A stretch of DNA of 64,000 bases. Source: Candidatus Sulfopaludibacter sp. GTDB taxonomy: Bacteria; Acidobacteriota; Terriglobia; Bryobacterales; Bryobacteraceae. The notes below the pieces were generated by a model. It had not been told where the DNA came from. It searched no databases and was given only the letters and a program-made list of their open reading frames with translations. The translations under genes were made by a program, and so were the position numbers. The stretch spans positions 33,698 to 97,697 of the forward strand of contig JARLGM010000006.1 of the NCBI GenBank assembly GCA_031292755.1. Direction: 5' to 3'. Positions 26,482 to 34,522 of this stretch are shown piece by piece; the first letter of the stretch is position 1, and the number at the start of each line of letters is the position of its first letter.

Positions 26482-27351
26482 GTGACGGTTTGGCAACAAT
26501 CGCAAGACTTCGCACGTTGGCTCTTCGGGATGCCGCAATCCGGCTTATCCGGCGCCGCGACGGAGGCCTTAGCGGATATGGATCTGTTGCAGGTTCGCAG
26601 CGACCGGCGACTGGTGTCGGCCGTTCTGGTGTTTATCCTGGTGCCGCTGTTCTGGTCCCTCGGGCTGGAAATCGCCGTGTACGGGAACGACCTGCCGCGG
26701 CTGCAGGCGCGTCTTGCCATGCGCGGGTTAGCCGTTCTGGTGCCTGTCCTGGGCCTGCTGGCGGTGCGCGCCGCGCACACCAGGCGGGCCTACTCGCGGG
26801 CCGTGCTGGCAATCGTGTTGACCATGGAATTGAACCTGGTGAACAACCTGCTGCGTCCCCAGGGTTCCATGCTGCCGATGCGCGCGGCACTGATGTTCCT
26901 GATTGTGATGTATGTCGCGCTGCCCAACAGCTTTGCCCGGCAGGTTTGGCCGCCTCTGTTCTACACCGCCGGCGTGATTGCCGAACGCGCCCTCTGGCTG
27001 ACCAGCGACGCCGCGGGCGATTTCGCGACCGACGTGCTGATTCTGCTTTTCGTAAACGCCATTGGAGTGGTGATGGTGCACCGGCGGGTCGCGTTGGAGC
27101 GCGAAATCGCCATCCGGTTCCGGTCGGAGCAGAAGTCGCGGTTCGCCGCACAGCAGGCATTGGCGGACCTGAAGGTCCTGCGGGGCATCGTGCCCATTTG
27201 TTCGCATTGCCGGAAGGTCCGCACGGAAATCGGCGACTGGCAGCAGCTCGAGCAATATGTCGCGGAACATACCGAAGCGGATTTCTCTCATGGAGTCTGT
27301 CCCGGTTGCATGCGCGAGCATTACCGTTCGAGAAATCCCGCGGAGAGTTGA
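26482..27351 (+). CDS. Multispanning membrane protein with C-terminal cysteine module
   Basis: 289 aa, start GTG 26482. About six hydrophobic helices occupy residues 42-200, then a coiled-coil-like helix EREIAIRFRSEQKSRFAAQQALADL (about 203-232). The C-terminal module is LRGIVPICSHCRKVR, a spacer with GDWQQLEQYVAEH, and SHGVCPGCMREHY. That CxxC/CxxC module is commonly appended to PAS or receiver signalling proteins and likely binds a metal. Here no kinase, GGDEF or phosphatase domain lies between membrane and module. Function unknown; a sensor or scaffold is inferred. Confidence 0.7.
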   Translation: MTVWQQSQDFARWLFGMPQSGLSGAATEALADMDLLQVRSDRRLVSAVLVFILVPLFWSLGLEIAVYGNDLPRLQARLAMRGLAVLVPVLGLLAVRAAHTRRAYSRAVLAIVLTMELNLVNNLLRPQGSMLPMRAALMFLIVMYVALPNSFARQVWPPLFYTAGVIAERALWLTSDAAGDFATDVLILLFVNAIGVVMVHRRVALEREIAIRFRSEQKSRFAAQQALADLKVLRGIVPICSHCRKVRTEIGDWQQLEQYVAEHTEADFSHGVCPGCMREHYRSRNPAES

Positions 27352-27363
27352 CGTCCGCCAGGC

Positions 27364-27768
27364 CTACCCTACCGGACTGGTGCAATGGGCGCAGCGTTTG
27401 GCGGCGATAGGAATCTCACTCAGACATTCCGGGCACTTCTTGGTGGTCGGATCGGGCGGGGCTTCGCCGCGATGGATCCGCGCCGTGAGCGCATTCATGG
27501 GCGCCACAATGAAGAAGTAAACGGCAGTGGCGACCATCAGGAACGAAATCAAGGCATTCACAAAATCGCCGATGGGAAACTTGCTCCCGTTGACCGCGAA
27601 CTGAAGCGCGGAGAAATCGGGCTTTCCCCCGATGGCGGCGATCAGCGGCGTGATCAGGTCTTTGACAAGGGCGGTGACAACAGCACCGAAGGCGCCGCCA
27701 ATCACGACGGCAACGGCTAAATCGATGACGTTGCCCCGCAGCAGAAACAGCCTAAAGCCTTTGAACAT
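27364..27768 (-). CDS. mscL: Large-conductance mechanosensitive channel MscL with C-terminal zinc ribbon
   Basis: 134-residue channel subunit releasing solutes on hypo-osmotic shock. It begins FKGFRLFLLRGNVIDLAVAVVIGGAFGAVV (N-terminal helix plus first membrane helix), has the periplasmic loop with FSALQFAVNGSKFPIGDFVN, and the second helix ALISFLMVATAVYFFIV. The cytoplasmic tail ends in CPECLSEIPIAAKRCAHC, a four-cysteine zinc-ribbon-like addition found in some bacterial MscL proteins but not in E. coli MscL. The gene is monocistronic-looking and is convergent with the preceding gene. Confidence 0.95.
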   Translation of the reverse strand: MFKGFRLFLLRGNVIDLAVAVVIGGAFGAVVTALVKDLITPLIAAIGGKPDFSALQFAVNGSKFPIGDFVNALISFLMVATAVYFFIVAPMNALTARIHRGEAPPDPTTKKCPECLSEIPIAAKRCAHCTSPVG

Positions 27769-27786
27769 AGAGCTATGATGCGCGTG

Positions 27787-28962
27787 TTACGTACCGGAGC
27801 GCAAGAACTTTCCGAAACGTTCCATGGCCGGCTCCAGGATGGAGCGTTCGGCCGCATAACAGATTCTTACGGAACCTTCCCCTCCCGCTCCAAAAGCCAC
27901 TCCGGGCGCCAGGCCCACGCGCGTCTCTTCCAGCAGCCGTCTGCAAAACGCGAAGGAATCGGTGAGGCCGTCGATGCGCGGGAACAGGTAGAACGCGCCG
28001 TCCGGCTTGGGGACGGTGATGCCGCTCATGCCGCCCAGGGCCTGAAGGCAGAGGTCGCGATTTCCCTTCAGGCGCTCCAGCATGAGCAGGAGTTCCTCTT
28101 CGCCGTGGGCCAGTGCGGTCTCGCCGGCTTTTTGGGTGAAGGTGGGGGCGTGCGACACGATGAATTCATTCAACTGCGTAGCTTTGGCGGCCAGGTCTTG
28201 GCGCGCGATCAGGTAGCCCAGGCGCCATCCGGTCATGCAGTAGCTTTTGGAGAACGAGTGTACCACCGCCACCGCGTCTTCGCGGGTAGCCAGTTTCAGG
28301 ATGGAGGGCACAGGCTCGCCGAGGTGCGATCCGGCGTAGTAGAGGCGATCGTACACTTCGTCGGCAATAAGCCACAGGTTGTGGCGGCGGGCGAAGGCAA
28401 GCAGTGCCTGCTGCTCTTCGAGCGTGGCCACCCAGCCCAGCGGGTTGGAGGGCGAAGTGTAGATCAGCAGGCGCGTGCGCGGGGTGACGGCGGCCTCCAG
28501 GGCATCGAAATCCACGCGGTAGCGCTCGCCGCACAGCGGGTGGGGAATCTGGTGCACTACGGCGTTGGCCATGGTGACGATGGAACTGCCGTTGGGCCAC
28601 GAGGGTGTGAGGATGAGCGCTTCATCGCCGGGATCGAGCGTGCAGCGAATGCCCACGTTGAGCGCCTGCACTCCCGAGGCGGTAATGACGATCTCGGTCG
28701 CCGGATCGAGCTCGACCGCCTGCATGCGGCGGTAATAATCGGCCAGTGCCCGGCGGGTAGAGGGCAGGCCCGCATTTTCGGTGTAAAAGGTGAAGCCGTC
28801 CTGCATGGCGCGTACCGCGGCCTGTTTGATGTACTCCGGGGTGGGCAGGTTGGATTCGCCGAAATACAGGCGCAGCACGCCATCCATCGACATAGCGATT
28901 TCCGCCAGTTCGCGGATGCGCGAGTGGGGCACCTGAAGGACCGAGCTTGCGACATGAGACAT
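27787..28962 (-). CDS. PLP-dependent class I/II aminotransferase
   Basis: 391-residue fold-type I aminotransferase, aspartate aminotransferase-like. The PLP Schiff-base lysine is K239 in SFSKSYCMTGWRLGY, with N173 in TSPSNPLG, D201 and Y204 in IADEVYDRLYY, and carboxylate-binding R near the C-terminus (GSVRICYA). It probably transfers the amino group of an L-amino acid to a keto acid; the exact substrate cannot be told. It lies 18 bp upstream of mscL on the same strand and diverges from the DUF4126 gene across 51 bp. Confidence 0.92.
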   Translation of the reverse strand: MSHVASSVLQVPHSRIRELAEIAMSMDGVLRLYFGESNLPTPEYIKQAAVRAMQDGFTFYTENAGLPSTRRALADYYRRMQAVELDPATEIVITASGVQALNVGIRCTLDPGDEALILTPSWPNGSSIVTMANAVVHQIPHPLCGERYRVDFDALEAAVTPRTRLLIYTSPSNPLGWVATLEEQQALLAFARRHNLWLIADEVYDRLYYAGSHLGEPVPSILKLATREDAVAVVHSFSKSYCMTGWRLGYLIARQDLAAKATQLNEFIVSHAPTFTQKAGETALAHGEEELLLMLERLKGNRDLCLQALGGMSGITVPKPDGAFYLFPRIDGLTDSFAFCRRLLEETRVGLAPGVAFGAGGEGSVRICYAAERSILEPAMERFGKFLRSGT

Positions 28963-29013
28963 TTCGCTATTCTCGCATCATTGGGACGCGCCATCGGGAG
29001 TAGTCTTAAATAC

Positions 29014-29475
29014 ATGCTGTTTGTAGCGTTCCTGATTGGCGTCGTGGCCGGATTGCGCTCCCTGACCGCGCCTGCCGTAGTGGCGTGGGGCGCGCGCCTG
29101 GGTTGGCTGCAATTGGAAAACACACCGCTCGCGTTCATGGGCTCGGCTGCGTCTGTGATTGTTTTCACTTTGCTGGCGGTGGCCGAACTGGTGGCGGACC
29201 AGCTTCCCTCCACCCCGGCGCGGACGGCGCCCCCTGGTTTGATCGCGCGCATTGTTCTGGGCGGCCTGTCGGGGGCTTGCGTGGCGGCGGCCGGCAATCT
29301 GTCGCTGGCTGCGGGAGCGTGTTTGGGCGCGGCGGGCGGTGTGGCCGGAGCTTTCGGCGGATACCAGGCGAGAACGCGGCTGGTCCGGGCGCTGGCGGTC
29401 CGGGATCTGGTGATTGCCTTGCTAGAGGATGCGGTGGCGATTGGCGCCGGCCTTGTGCTGGTGTCCCGGTTCTAA
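29014..29475 (+). CDS. DUF4126 family membrane protein
   Basis: 153-residue hydrophobic protein with about four to five membrane helices, rich in Gly and Ala, starting [25 protein letters not shown]. It contains [31 protein letters not shown], which fits the DUF4126 family. Function unknown. The open frame continues far upstream, but only antisense to the aminotransferase; ATG 29014 is the first sensible start. Its stop overlaps the next start (TAATG), so translation is coupled to the MerA-like flavoprotein, which suggests a joint role in membrane-associated redox or metal handling. Confidence 0.75.
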   Translation: MLFVAFLIGVVAGLRSLTAPAVVAWGARLGWLQLENTPLAFMGSAASVIVFTLLAVAELVADQLPSTPARTAPPGLIARIVLGGLSGACVAAAGNLSLAAGACLGAAGGVAGAFGGYQARTRLVRALAVRDLVIALLEDAVAIGAGLVLVSRF

Positions 29476-30863
29476 TGACGAGTATGAGCACCACAGAGCA
29501 ATATCAGGCGATTGTCATCGGTTCGGGCCAGGGTGGAAATCCGTTGTGCGGCGCGCTGGCGGGCGCGGGCCTGCGCACGGCCCTGGTGGAGCGCAAACAC
29601 GTAGGCGGCACGTGCATCAATGAGGGCTGCACTCCCACCAAAACCATGGTGGCCAGCGGACGCGTGGCGTACCTGGCGCGGCGCGGCGCCGATTACGGCG
29701 TGCAAACCGGAACCCTCTCCGTGGATTTGGAAAAGGTGCGGCAGCGCAAACAGGCCATAGTGGACAGCTTTCGCGGGGGCGGCCAGGCGCGGTTGGAGAA
29801 GACGGCGAACCTGGAGCTGATCTTCGGCGAGGCCCGGTTTACAAGCGCTCGCACCGTGCAAGTGCGTCTGAACGGCGGCGGAGAGCGGACGCTGACGGCG
29901 GACCGGATATTCATCAATGCCGGTGCGCGTCCCGCGGTCCCCCCGCTGGCCGGACTGCGCGATGTGCCTTACCTGGACAGCACTTCCATCATGGAATTGG
30001 CGGCGGTCCCCGAGCATCTGCTGGTGCTGGGCGGAGGCTATGTGGGGCTGGAGTTCGGGCAGATGTTCCGCCGCTTCGGCAGCCGTGTGACCATCGTTCA
30101 TTCCGGCCTGCAATTGCTAAGCCGCGAGGACAGCGACGTGGCGGAGCAGGTGACCGGCATTCTGCGGGAGGACGGTATCGAAGTGTTGCTCGCGGCCAAG
30201 GCGGAGCGCGTGACGCAGTCCGGGAATCAGATTCGCCTGAGCGTGGATGGCCGGGAGATCGCCGGCTCGCACCTGCTGGTCTCCACCGGGCGCACACCGA
30301 ATAGCGATTCGTTGAACCTGGCGGCGGCGGGCGTCTCTACCGGCAGCCGCGGCTTCATTCCCGTGAACGCCAAGCTGGAGACCAATGTGGAAGGCATCTA
30401 CGCCCTGGGCGACATTAACGGCGGTCCCGCTTTCACCCACATTTCCTACGATGACTTTCGCATTCTGCGGACCAATCTGATCGAAAAAGGGAACGCCGGC
30501 ACGGAGGGACGGCTGGTGCCGTACACCGTGTATATCGATCCGCAATTGGGCCGCATTGGACTGAGCGAGAATGAGGCGCGCGCCCAAGGCCGGAAGTTCC
30601 GGGTGGCGCGCATGCCCATGTCCTACGTGGCGCGAGCCCTGGAAACCGGAGAGACGCGCGGATTCATGAAGGCCTTGGTGGACGCCGGGACGGAGCAGAT
30701 TCTGGGCGCGGCGGTGCTGGGCGTGGAGGGCGGCGAGATCATGTCGATGCTGCAACTGGCGATGATGGGCAAACTGCCGTACCCGCGGTTGCGCGACGGC
30801 GTGTTCGCCCATCCCGCCCTGGCCGAATCCCTGAATAATCTGTTCACGCATTTCGAAGCGTAG
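29475..30863 (+). CDS. MerA-like FAD-dependent pyridine nucleotide-disulfide oxidoreductase
   Basis: 462-residue flavoprotein. FAD-binding [17 protein letters not shown] (16-32), the redox-active disulfide C47-C52 in [18 protein letters not shown](P)-binding [15 protein letters not shown], the second FAD segment [15 protein letters not shown], and the C-terminal dimer-interface His in FAHPALAE are all present. It matches the mercuric reductase branch but lacks both an N-terminal HMA domain and the C-terminal vicinal cysteine pair needed for Hg(II), so it probably reduces another disulfide or thiol substrate. ATG 29475 overlaps the preceding stop; ATG 29484 is an alternative. Confidence 0.88.
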   Translation: MTSMSTTEQYQAIVIGSGQGGNPLCGALAGAGLRTALVERKHVGGTCINEGCTPTKTMVASGRVAYLARRGADYGVQTGTLSVDLEKVRQRKQAIVDSFRGGGQARLEKTANLELIFGEARFTSARTVQVRLNGGGERTLTADRIFINAGARPAVPPLAGLRDVPYLDSTSIMELAAVPEHLLVLGGGYVGLEFGQMFRRFGSRVTIVHSGLQLLSREDSDVAEQVTGILREDGIEVLLAAKAERVTQSGNQIRLSVDGREIAGSHLLVSTGRTPNSDSLNLAAAGVSTGSRGFIPVNAKLETNVEGIYALGDINGGPAFTHISYDDFRILRTNLIEKGNAGTEGRLVPYTVYIDPQLGRIGLSENEARAQGRKFRVARMPMSYVARALETGETRGFMKALVDAGTEQILGAAVLGVEGGEIMSMLQLAMMGKLPYPRLRDGVFAHPALAESLNNLFTHFEA

Positions 30864-30875
30864 CGGCCGCCTGTC

Positions 30876-30881
30876 TATAAT
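30876..30881 (+). promoter_or_regulatory. Putative -10 box of the sugar isomerase gene
   Basis: Perfect TATAAT 11 nt before ATG 30893, with no Shine-Dalgarno in between. The predicted leader is about 5 nt. The -35 region is not consensus. Confidence 0.45.
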
Positions 30882-30892
30882 GGTGCTTCGAC

Positions 30893-31753
30893 ATGAGTGG
30901 ACATTTTCCGATCGCCGCCATTACCGATGAGTTTTCGCCCGGCCTCGAAACCGCTCTGACCGCGATGACGGAGATCGGCATGACCGGCGCCGAACTGCGC
31001 ACGGTGTCAGGCAAGAACATCGTGGATCTGACCGACGAAGAGTTGGATCGCACCATCGCGATGGTGCGCGATGCGGGACTGGAGATCGTTTCGATTGCTT
31101 CTCCGCTGCTCAAATGCGAACTGCCAGACGCTCCCGAAATCGATGCGCGGTTCCAGCAGGACCGGTTCTCGGCCCCATATCGATTCGAGGATCAGCCCCG
31201 CTTGACCGCGCGGTCGCTGGAGATCGCGCGGCGCACCGGAGCGCGGATCCTCCGCGTGTTTTCCTATTGGCGCACCGTGCGTCCCGAAGCGTGCTTCGAT
31301 CGCGTGGTGGCGGCGCTGCGCCGGCTGGCGGAAGAGGCGGCGCGGCACGGCGTGATCGTCGGGCTCGAAAACGAACACGCCTGCAACATCGCTACCGGCG
31401 CCGAGACCGCGCGCCTGCTGGATGCTTTGGACCATCCTGCGCTACAGGTGGTGTGGGATCCGGCGAATGCGCTGGTCTCGGGCGAGGAGCCTTATCCCGG
31501 CGGATACGAAAAACTTCCGGCCCACCGGATTGGCCACGTACACGCCAAGGATTGCCGCGTGGAAGGCCATCGGCCCGTCTGGGGGCCGCTCGGCGAAGGC
31601 GCCATCGACTGGCAGGGGCAGATCGCCGCGCTGATGCGCGACGGGTATCGCGGCTGGGTCAGCCTGGAGACGCACTGGCCGGGTCCGGACGGCAACAAGC
31701 TGGAAGGCAGCCGGATCTGCGGCCGGAACCTGGCCCGTCTGGTGGGCCGGTAG
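30893..31753 (+). CDS. Sugar phosphate isomerase/epimerase-like TIM-barrel protein
   Basis: 286-residue AP2EC/xylose-isomerase-like protein without a leader, so cytoplasmic. It opens FPIAAITDEFSPGLETAL and has IGMTGAELRTVSGKNI with metal-ligand Glu. Other landmarks are RILRVFSYWR, VIVGLENEHACNIATG (Glu ligand), VWDPANALVSGEEPYPGGY (Asp ligand), RIGHVHAKDCR (His ligand) and WVSLETHWPG. These fit a divalent-metal-dependent isomerase or epimerase of a sugar or inositol derivative; the substrate is unknown. It is probably transcribed alone from the TATAAT upstream. Confidence 0.85.
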   Translation: MSGHFPIAAITDEFSPGLETALTAMTEIGMTGAELRTVSGKNIVDLTDEELDRTIAMVRDAGLEIVSIASPLLKCELPDAPEIDARFQQDRFSAPYRFEDQPRLTARSLEIARRTGARILRVFSYWRTVRPEACFDRVVAALRRLAEEAARHGVIVGLENEHACNIATGAETARLLDALDHPALQVVWDPANALVSGEEPYPGGYEKLPAHRIGHVHAKDCRVEGHRPVWGPLGEGAIDWQGQIAALMRDGYRGWVSLETHWPGPDGNKLEGSRICGRNLARLVGR

Positions 31754-31972
31754 CTATTTTTTCTTTTCCAGATTCCACAACTGGCGGGACAGCACGCGGC
31801 CGCAGAAGGGGCAATAGTTCACGCCCGCGAACTGGTGGCGTTCCTCGCCGAACACCAGAAAATATTCGGTATCGATCTCGGTGATGATGGTGCCGCCGGT
31901 CAGTTGGTAAGGCTGGGCGTGGCGGGCCAGGTCACGGTCGATCAGCTTGTCGAATTCCCGGCAGCAGGTCAT
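31754..31972 (-). CDS. 72-aa protein with CxxC zinc-binding motif
   Basis: Small cytoplasmic protein of unknown function. Cysteines lie at positions 3, 4, 54 and 57, the last two in NYCPFCGRVL, a rubredoxin or zinc-ribbon knuckle. The middle holds GGTIITEIDTEYFLVFGEE, likely beta strands, and the tail is LEKKK. The gene starts 9 nt after the stop of the AAA ATPase gene on the same strand, so the two are almost certainly co-transcribed and may act together. Confidence 0.6.
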   Translation of the reverse strand: MTCCREFDKLIDRDLARHAQPYQLTGGTIITEIDTEYFLVFGEERHQFAGVNYCPFCGRVLSRQLWNLEKKK

Positions 31973-31981
31973 GGAGCGCTC

Positions 31982-32581
31982 CTATTGAATGGTGCTGGCG
32001 CCTTCTACGCCCAGGTCCGTGGCAGTCACGTTGCGGTTCACGTGGCGGTCCAGGTTAATGACGTAGGTTTCGGGGGCGTCGATCAGCACCGGGGAGTGGG
32101 TGGCGCAGACAATGCGGAAATGCTTCTGGTCCACCAGTTCCATGAGCATTTTCAGGATGCGCCGCTGGTTGGAGACCGAAAGGGCCATTTCCGGCTCGTC
32201 GAGCAGCAGAATGGTGCCGTCGGGAAGCCTGGGAAAGCTTTCCCGGAACAGGGAGAGCATCACCTGACCGTGGCTGGCCATGCCGAGAAATTCCAGCATT
32301 TCCGGCTGGTCCTTGAACAATTCAAGCTGGGTGCGAGGGTTGTGCTGTTCGGCGTCGAACAGGTACGCCTGCGGGAATTTGACTTCGCCCGCTTCCAGCC
32401 GGTAGACGTAACCTTCCGGCCGCTCGCCGTGGAGAGCGTAGTAGATGGCGTGCAGGAGTGTGGATTTGCCGCAGCCGTTTTCCCCGGCCAGGATGACCAG
32501 CGGATGGGAGAGATCCACAATCATGGGCATGTGAAAGTTGAGGACGGTGAAAATCGGATGCCCCAGAATCTTCAAATACAT
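31982..32581 (-). CDS. Compact stand-alone ABC/AAA_21-type ATPase
   Basis: 199-residue ATPase. Walker A GENGCGKST (33-41), a degenerate ABC signature SHGQ (103-106), Walker B ILLLDEPE (124-131) with catalytic E129 and an H-loop CATHSP (159-164, H162) give a complete ATPase site in a very short protein. There is no membrane domain and no coiled coil, unlike transporters, SMC or OLD-family proteins. Such stand-alone AAA_21 ATPases have mostly unknown roles; some work with toxins or nucleases. The following 72-aa CxxC protein is its likely partner. Confidence 0.78.
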   Translation of the reverse strand: MYLKILGHPIFTVLNFHMPMIVDLSHPLVILAGENGCGKSTLLHAIYYALHGERPEGYVYRLEAGEVKFPQAYLFDAEQHNPRTQLELFKDQPEMLEFLGMASHGQVMLSLFRESFPRLPDGTILLLDEPEMALSVSNQRRILKMLMELVDQKHFRIVCATHSPVLIDAPETYVINLDRHVNRNVTATDLGVEGASTIQ

Positions 32582-32607
32582 AGGAAATCCAGGATAGCAG
32601 GTGCTCC

Positions 32608-33708
32608 CTACGTCATCCGCAGCACCAGGCAGGTAATGTCGTCGTGCTGCCGCGTGAGGCCCACGAACGCATCCACCGAGGACATGATCCGCTGGAGCGC
32701 TTCACCGGCAGTGGCGGCGGCGTGCATGGTTTGCAGCACCGCCAGCATGCGCTCCTCGCCGTACTCGCGCTCGTGATCGTCCTCGGCCTCGACCAGGCCA
32801 TCGGTGAAGATCAACAGCAGATCGCCGCGTTCCAAAGCCGTCGTGCCGCACTGATACGGCCGGCCCGTGGTGATGCCGAGCGGCAGTCCGCCGGCTTCGA
32901 GACGCTCCATGGCTCCCGAGGCGCGCCGCAGCACGGGCCAGTTGTGGCCGGCGTTCACGTAAGTGAGGCGGCCCGTAGCCGGTTCCAGTTCGGCCACGAA
33001 CGCCGTGGTGAACCGCCGGCCGTTGAGACTCTGCTCGCAGGAGTAGCGATTCACGCGGTCCACCAGGTCGGTGATCGAACCGGGTAACGCGGCCAGCGTA
33101 CGCAGGCTCGCCTGAAGGGTGGCAGTCAACAGAGCCGCGGGAATACTTTTGCCGGCCACATCCGCCACCACCACCAGGAGTCGCTCGTTGGGGCGGAAAA
33201 AGACATCGTAGTAATCGCCGGCAACGGTGTTGGCCGGCCGTCCGGCGAAGGCGATATCCACGCCGGGGATAGTGGGCGCTTCGGAAGGCATCAGCCAGCT
33301 TTGGATCTCGCGGGCGATTTCCAGGTCGCGTTTCATGGTGACACGGTCGCTCAGCTCCAGTGCCAGCAGAATCACCAGTAATCCGCCGGCGAGAAACTTG
33401 GCGCTGGAAGTGTTGACCTGCTGGTCGCCACCGTTCAAAACTACGCTGGGAAGCAGGAGCAGCACCAGTGCGATCAGGAGCAGCACACGCCGTCCGGGCG
33501 AGAGCTTCATGATCAGGGCCCAGAACAGCCCGCGCACCATCCGCAGGACGTGCTTGAAGTGGGATTCGCCTTCTCGCCGATCGGACTCCAGGTCCTGAGA
33601 ATAAAATTGGTAGCTGGCGCGGGCGTCGGCCGCCAACTGCGCCCAAAGCTGCTGTATGGCGATGCCGTCGCTGATGCGCTGCCAGAAGTTGCGGAGCTTG
33701 TGGGCCAT
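32608..33708 (-). CDS. Membrane-anchored SpoIIE/RsbU-type PP2C serine phosphatase
   Basis: 366-residue phosphatase likely acting in a partner-switching pathway on an anti-sigma-factor antagonist. Two membrane helices lie at about 74-92 and 105-122. A linker with RDLEIAREIQSWLMPSEAP is typical of RsbU-type enzymes. The PP2C domain (about 145-366) shows VAGDYYDVF, VVADVAGKSIPAALL, YVNAGHNWP, LLIFTDGLVEAED and a final DDITCLVL, so all metal-binding aspartates are present. ATG 33708 is preferred over an upstream in-frame start that would cross into the divergent gene. No STAS or anti-sigma gene is adjacent. Confidence 0.88.
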   Translation of the reverse strand: MAHKLRNFWQRISDGIAIQQLWAQLAADARASYQFYSQDLESDRREGESHFKHVLRMVRGLFWALIMKLSPGRRVLLLIALVLLLLPSVVLNGGDQQVNTSSAKFLAGGLLVILLALELSDRVTMKRDLEIAREIQSWLMPSEAPTIPGVDIAFAGRPANTVAGDYYDVFFRPNERLLVVVADVAGKSIPAALLTATLQASLRTLAALPGSITDLVDRVNRYSCEQSLNGRRFTTAFVAELEPATGRLTYVNAGHNWPVLRRASGAMERLEAGGLPLGITTGRPYQCGTTALERGDLLLIFTDGLVEAEDDHEREYGEERMLAVLQTMHAAATAGEALQRIMSSVDAFVGLTRQHDDITCLVLRMT

Positions 33709-33805
33709 TCGGCTCAAGTATAGATCCGCGGCAAAGCAAGCGCCCAAGCCGCCGGAACGGCGGCAGACATGATAGGATATAAGTTCTACTACATCTGAGG
33801 TTTTC

Positions 33806-34507
33806 GTGGCCAGAATCACCCGTAAAGAGCTAAAAACAGATAAGTTCGCCCTTGAGGTCGAGCACACAGCAGAGTTTTTTGAAGAACATCGGACAGAAAT
33901 CTTCCGCTACGGCGCCGCCGGGCTGGTGGTTCTGGTGTTGATCTTCGGATATATCTGGTATTCGCGGGGCCAGCAGGCAACGCGCGAACAGGCGCTCAGC
34001 CAGGCGATCCAGGTTCAGGAAGCGCCGGTCGGCGGCATCAGCGCCAACGGGGGCCTGACTTTCGCAACGCAGCAGGCCAAAGACCAGGAAGCGATAAAAG
34101 CATTCACCGGGCTGACCGGTAAATATCCGGGGAGTTCGGAAGGCGAAATCGCGCAGTATTACTTGGGTGCGATCCTGGCCGACCAGGGCAAACTGGCAGA
34201 GGCGGAAAAGAGCTTCCAGGAAGTGGCGCAGAAGGGCAACGATAAGTATGCCGCGCTGGCCAAGCTTTCGCTGGCGCAGATCTACTTCGGCGACGGCCGC
34301 GATGCCCAGGGCGAGAGCACGCTGCGAGACCTGATGGCGCATCCCACAGTGTTCGTTTCCAAGGAGCAGGCCCAGATTACTCTGGCCCGCTACCTCATGG
34401 GCAAGAACCCCGGGGAAGCCCGCAAGCTTCTGGACCCGCTGCGCACCATGGGCGGTTCGGTCGGGCAGGTCGCGATCACGCTGTACGGCGAACTGCCGCA
34501 GCAGTAG
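33806..34507 (+). CDS. YfgM-like single-span TPR protein
   Basis: 233 aa, start GTG 33806 with TGAGG upstream. A basic cytoplasmic head (ITRKELKTDKFALEVEHTAEFFEEH) precedes one membrane helix (about 36-52, AAGLVVLVLIFGYIWYS). A periplasmic region with TPR-like repeats follows (YYLGAILADQGKLAEAEKSFQEVA; LAKLSLAQIYFGDGRDAQGE). This layout matches YfgM/ancillary SecYEG translocon factors and related Tol-like TPR proteins. A role in envelope protein handling is inferred. dgt starts 15 bp downstream. Confidence 0.78.
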   Translation: MARITRKELKTDKFALEVEHTAEFFEEHRTEIFRYGAAGLVVLVLIFGYIWYSRGQQATREQALSQAIQVQEAPVGGISANGGLTFATQQAKDQEAIKAFTGLTGKYPGSSEGEIAQYYLGAILADQGKLAEAEKSFQEVAQKGNDKYAALAKLSLAQIYFGDGRDAQGESTLRDLMAHPTVFVSKEQAQITLARYLMGKNPGEARKLLDPLRTMGGSVGQVAITLYGELPQQ

Positions 34508-34522
34508 AAACGCGGCGTCCTC

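Noticed and set aside
27775..29013. N-terminal 413 codons of a long plus-strand frame leading into the DUF4126 gene
   Set aside because: Antisense of the aminotransferase; only the hydrophobic DUF4126 part from 29014 is protein-like.
29475..30863. Calling the flavoprotein merA
   Set aside because: It lacks the C-terminal cysteine pair and HMA domain, and no mer regulator or transporter is nearby.
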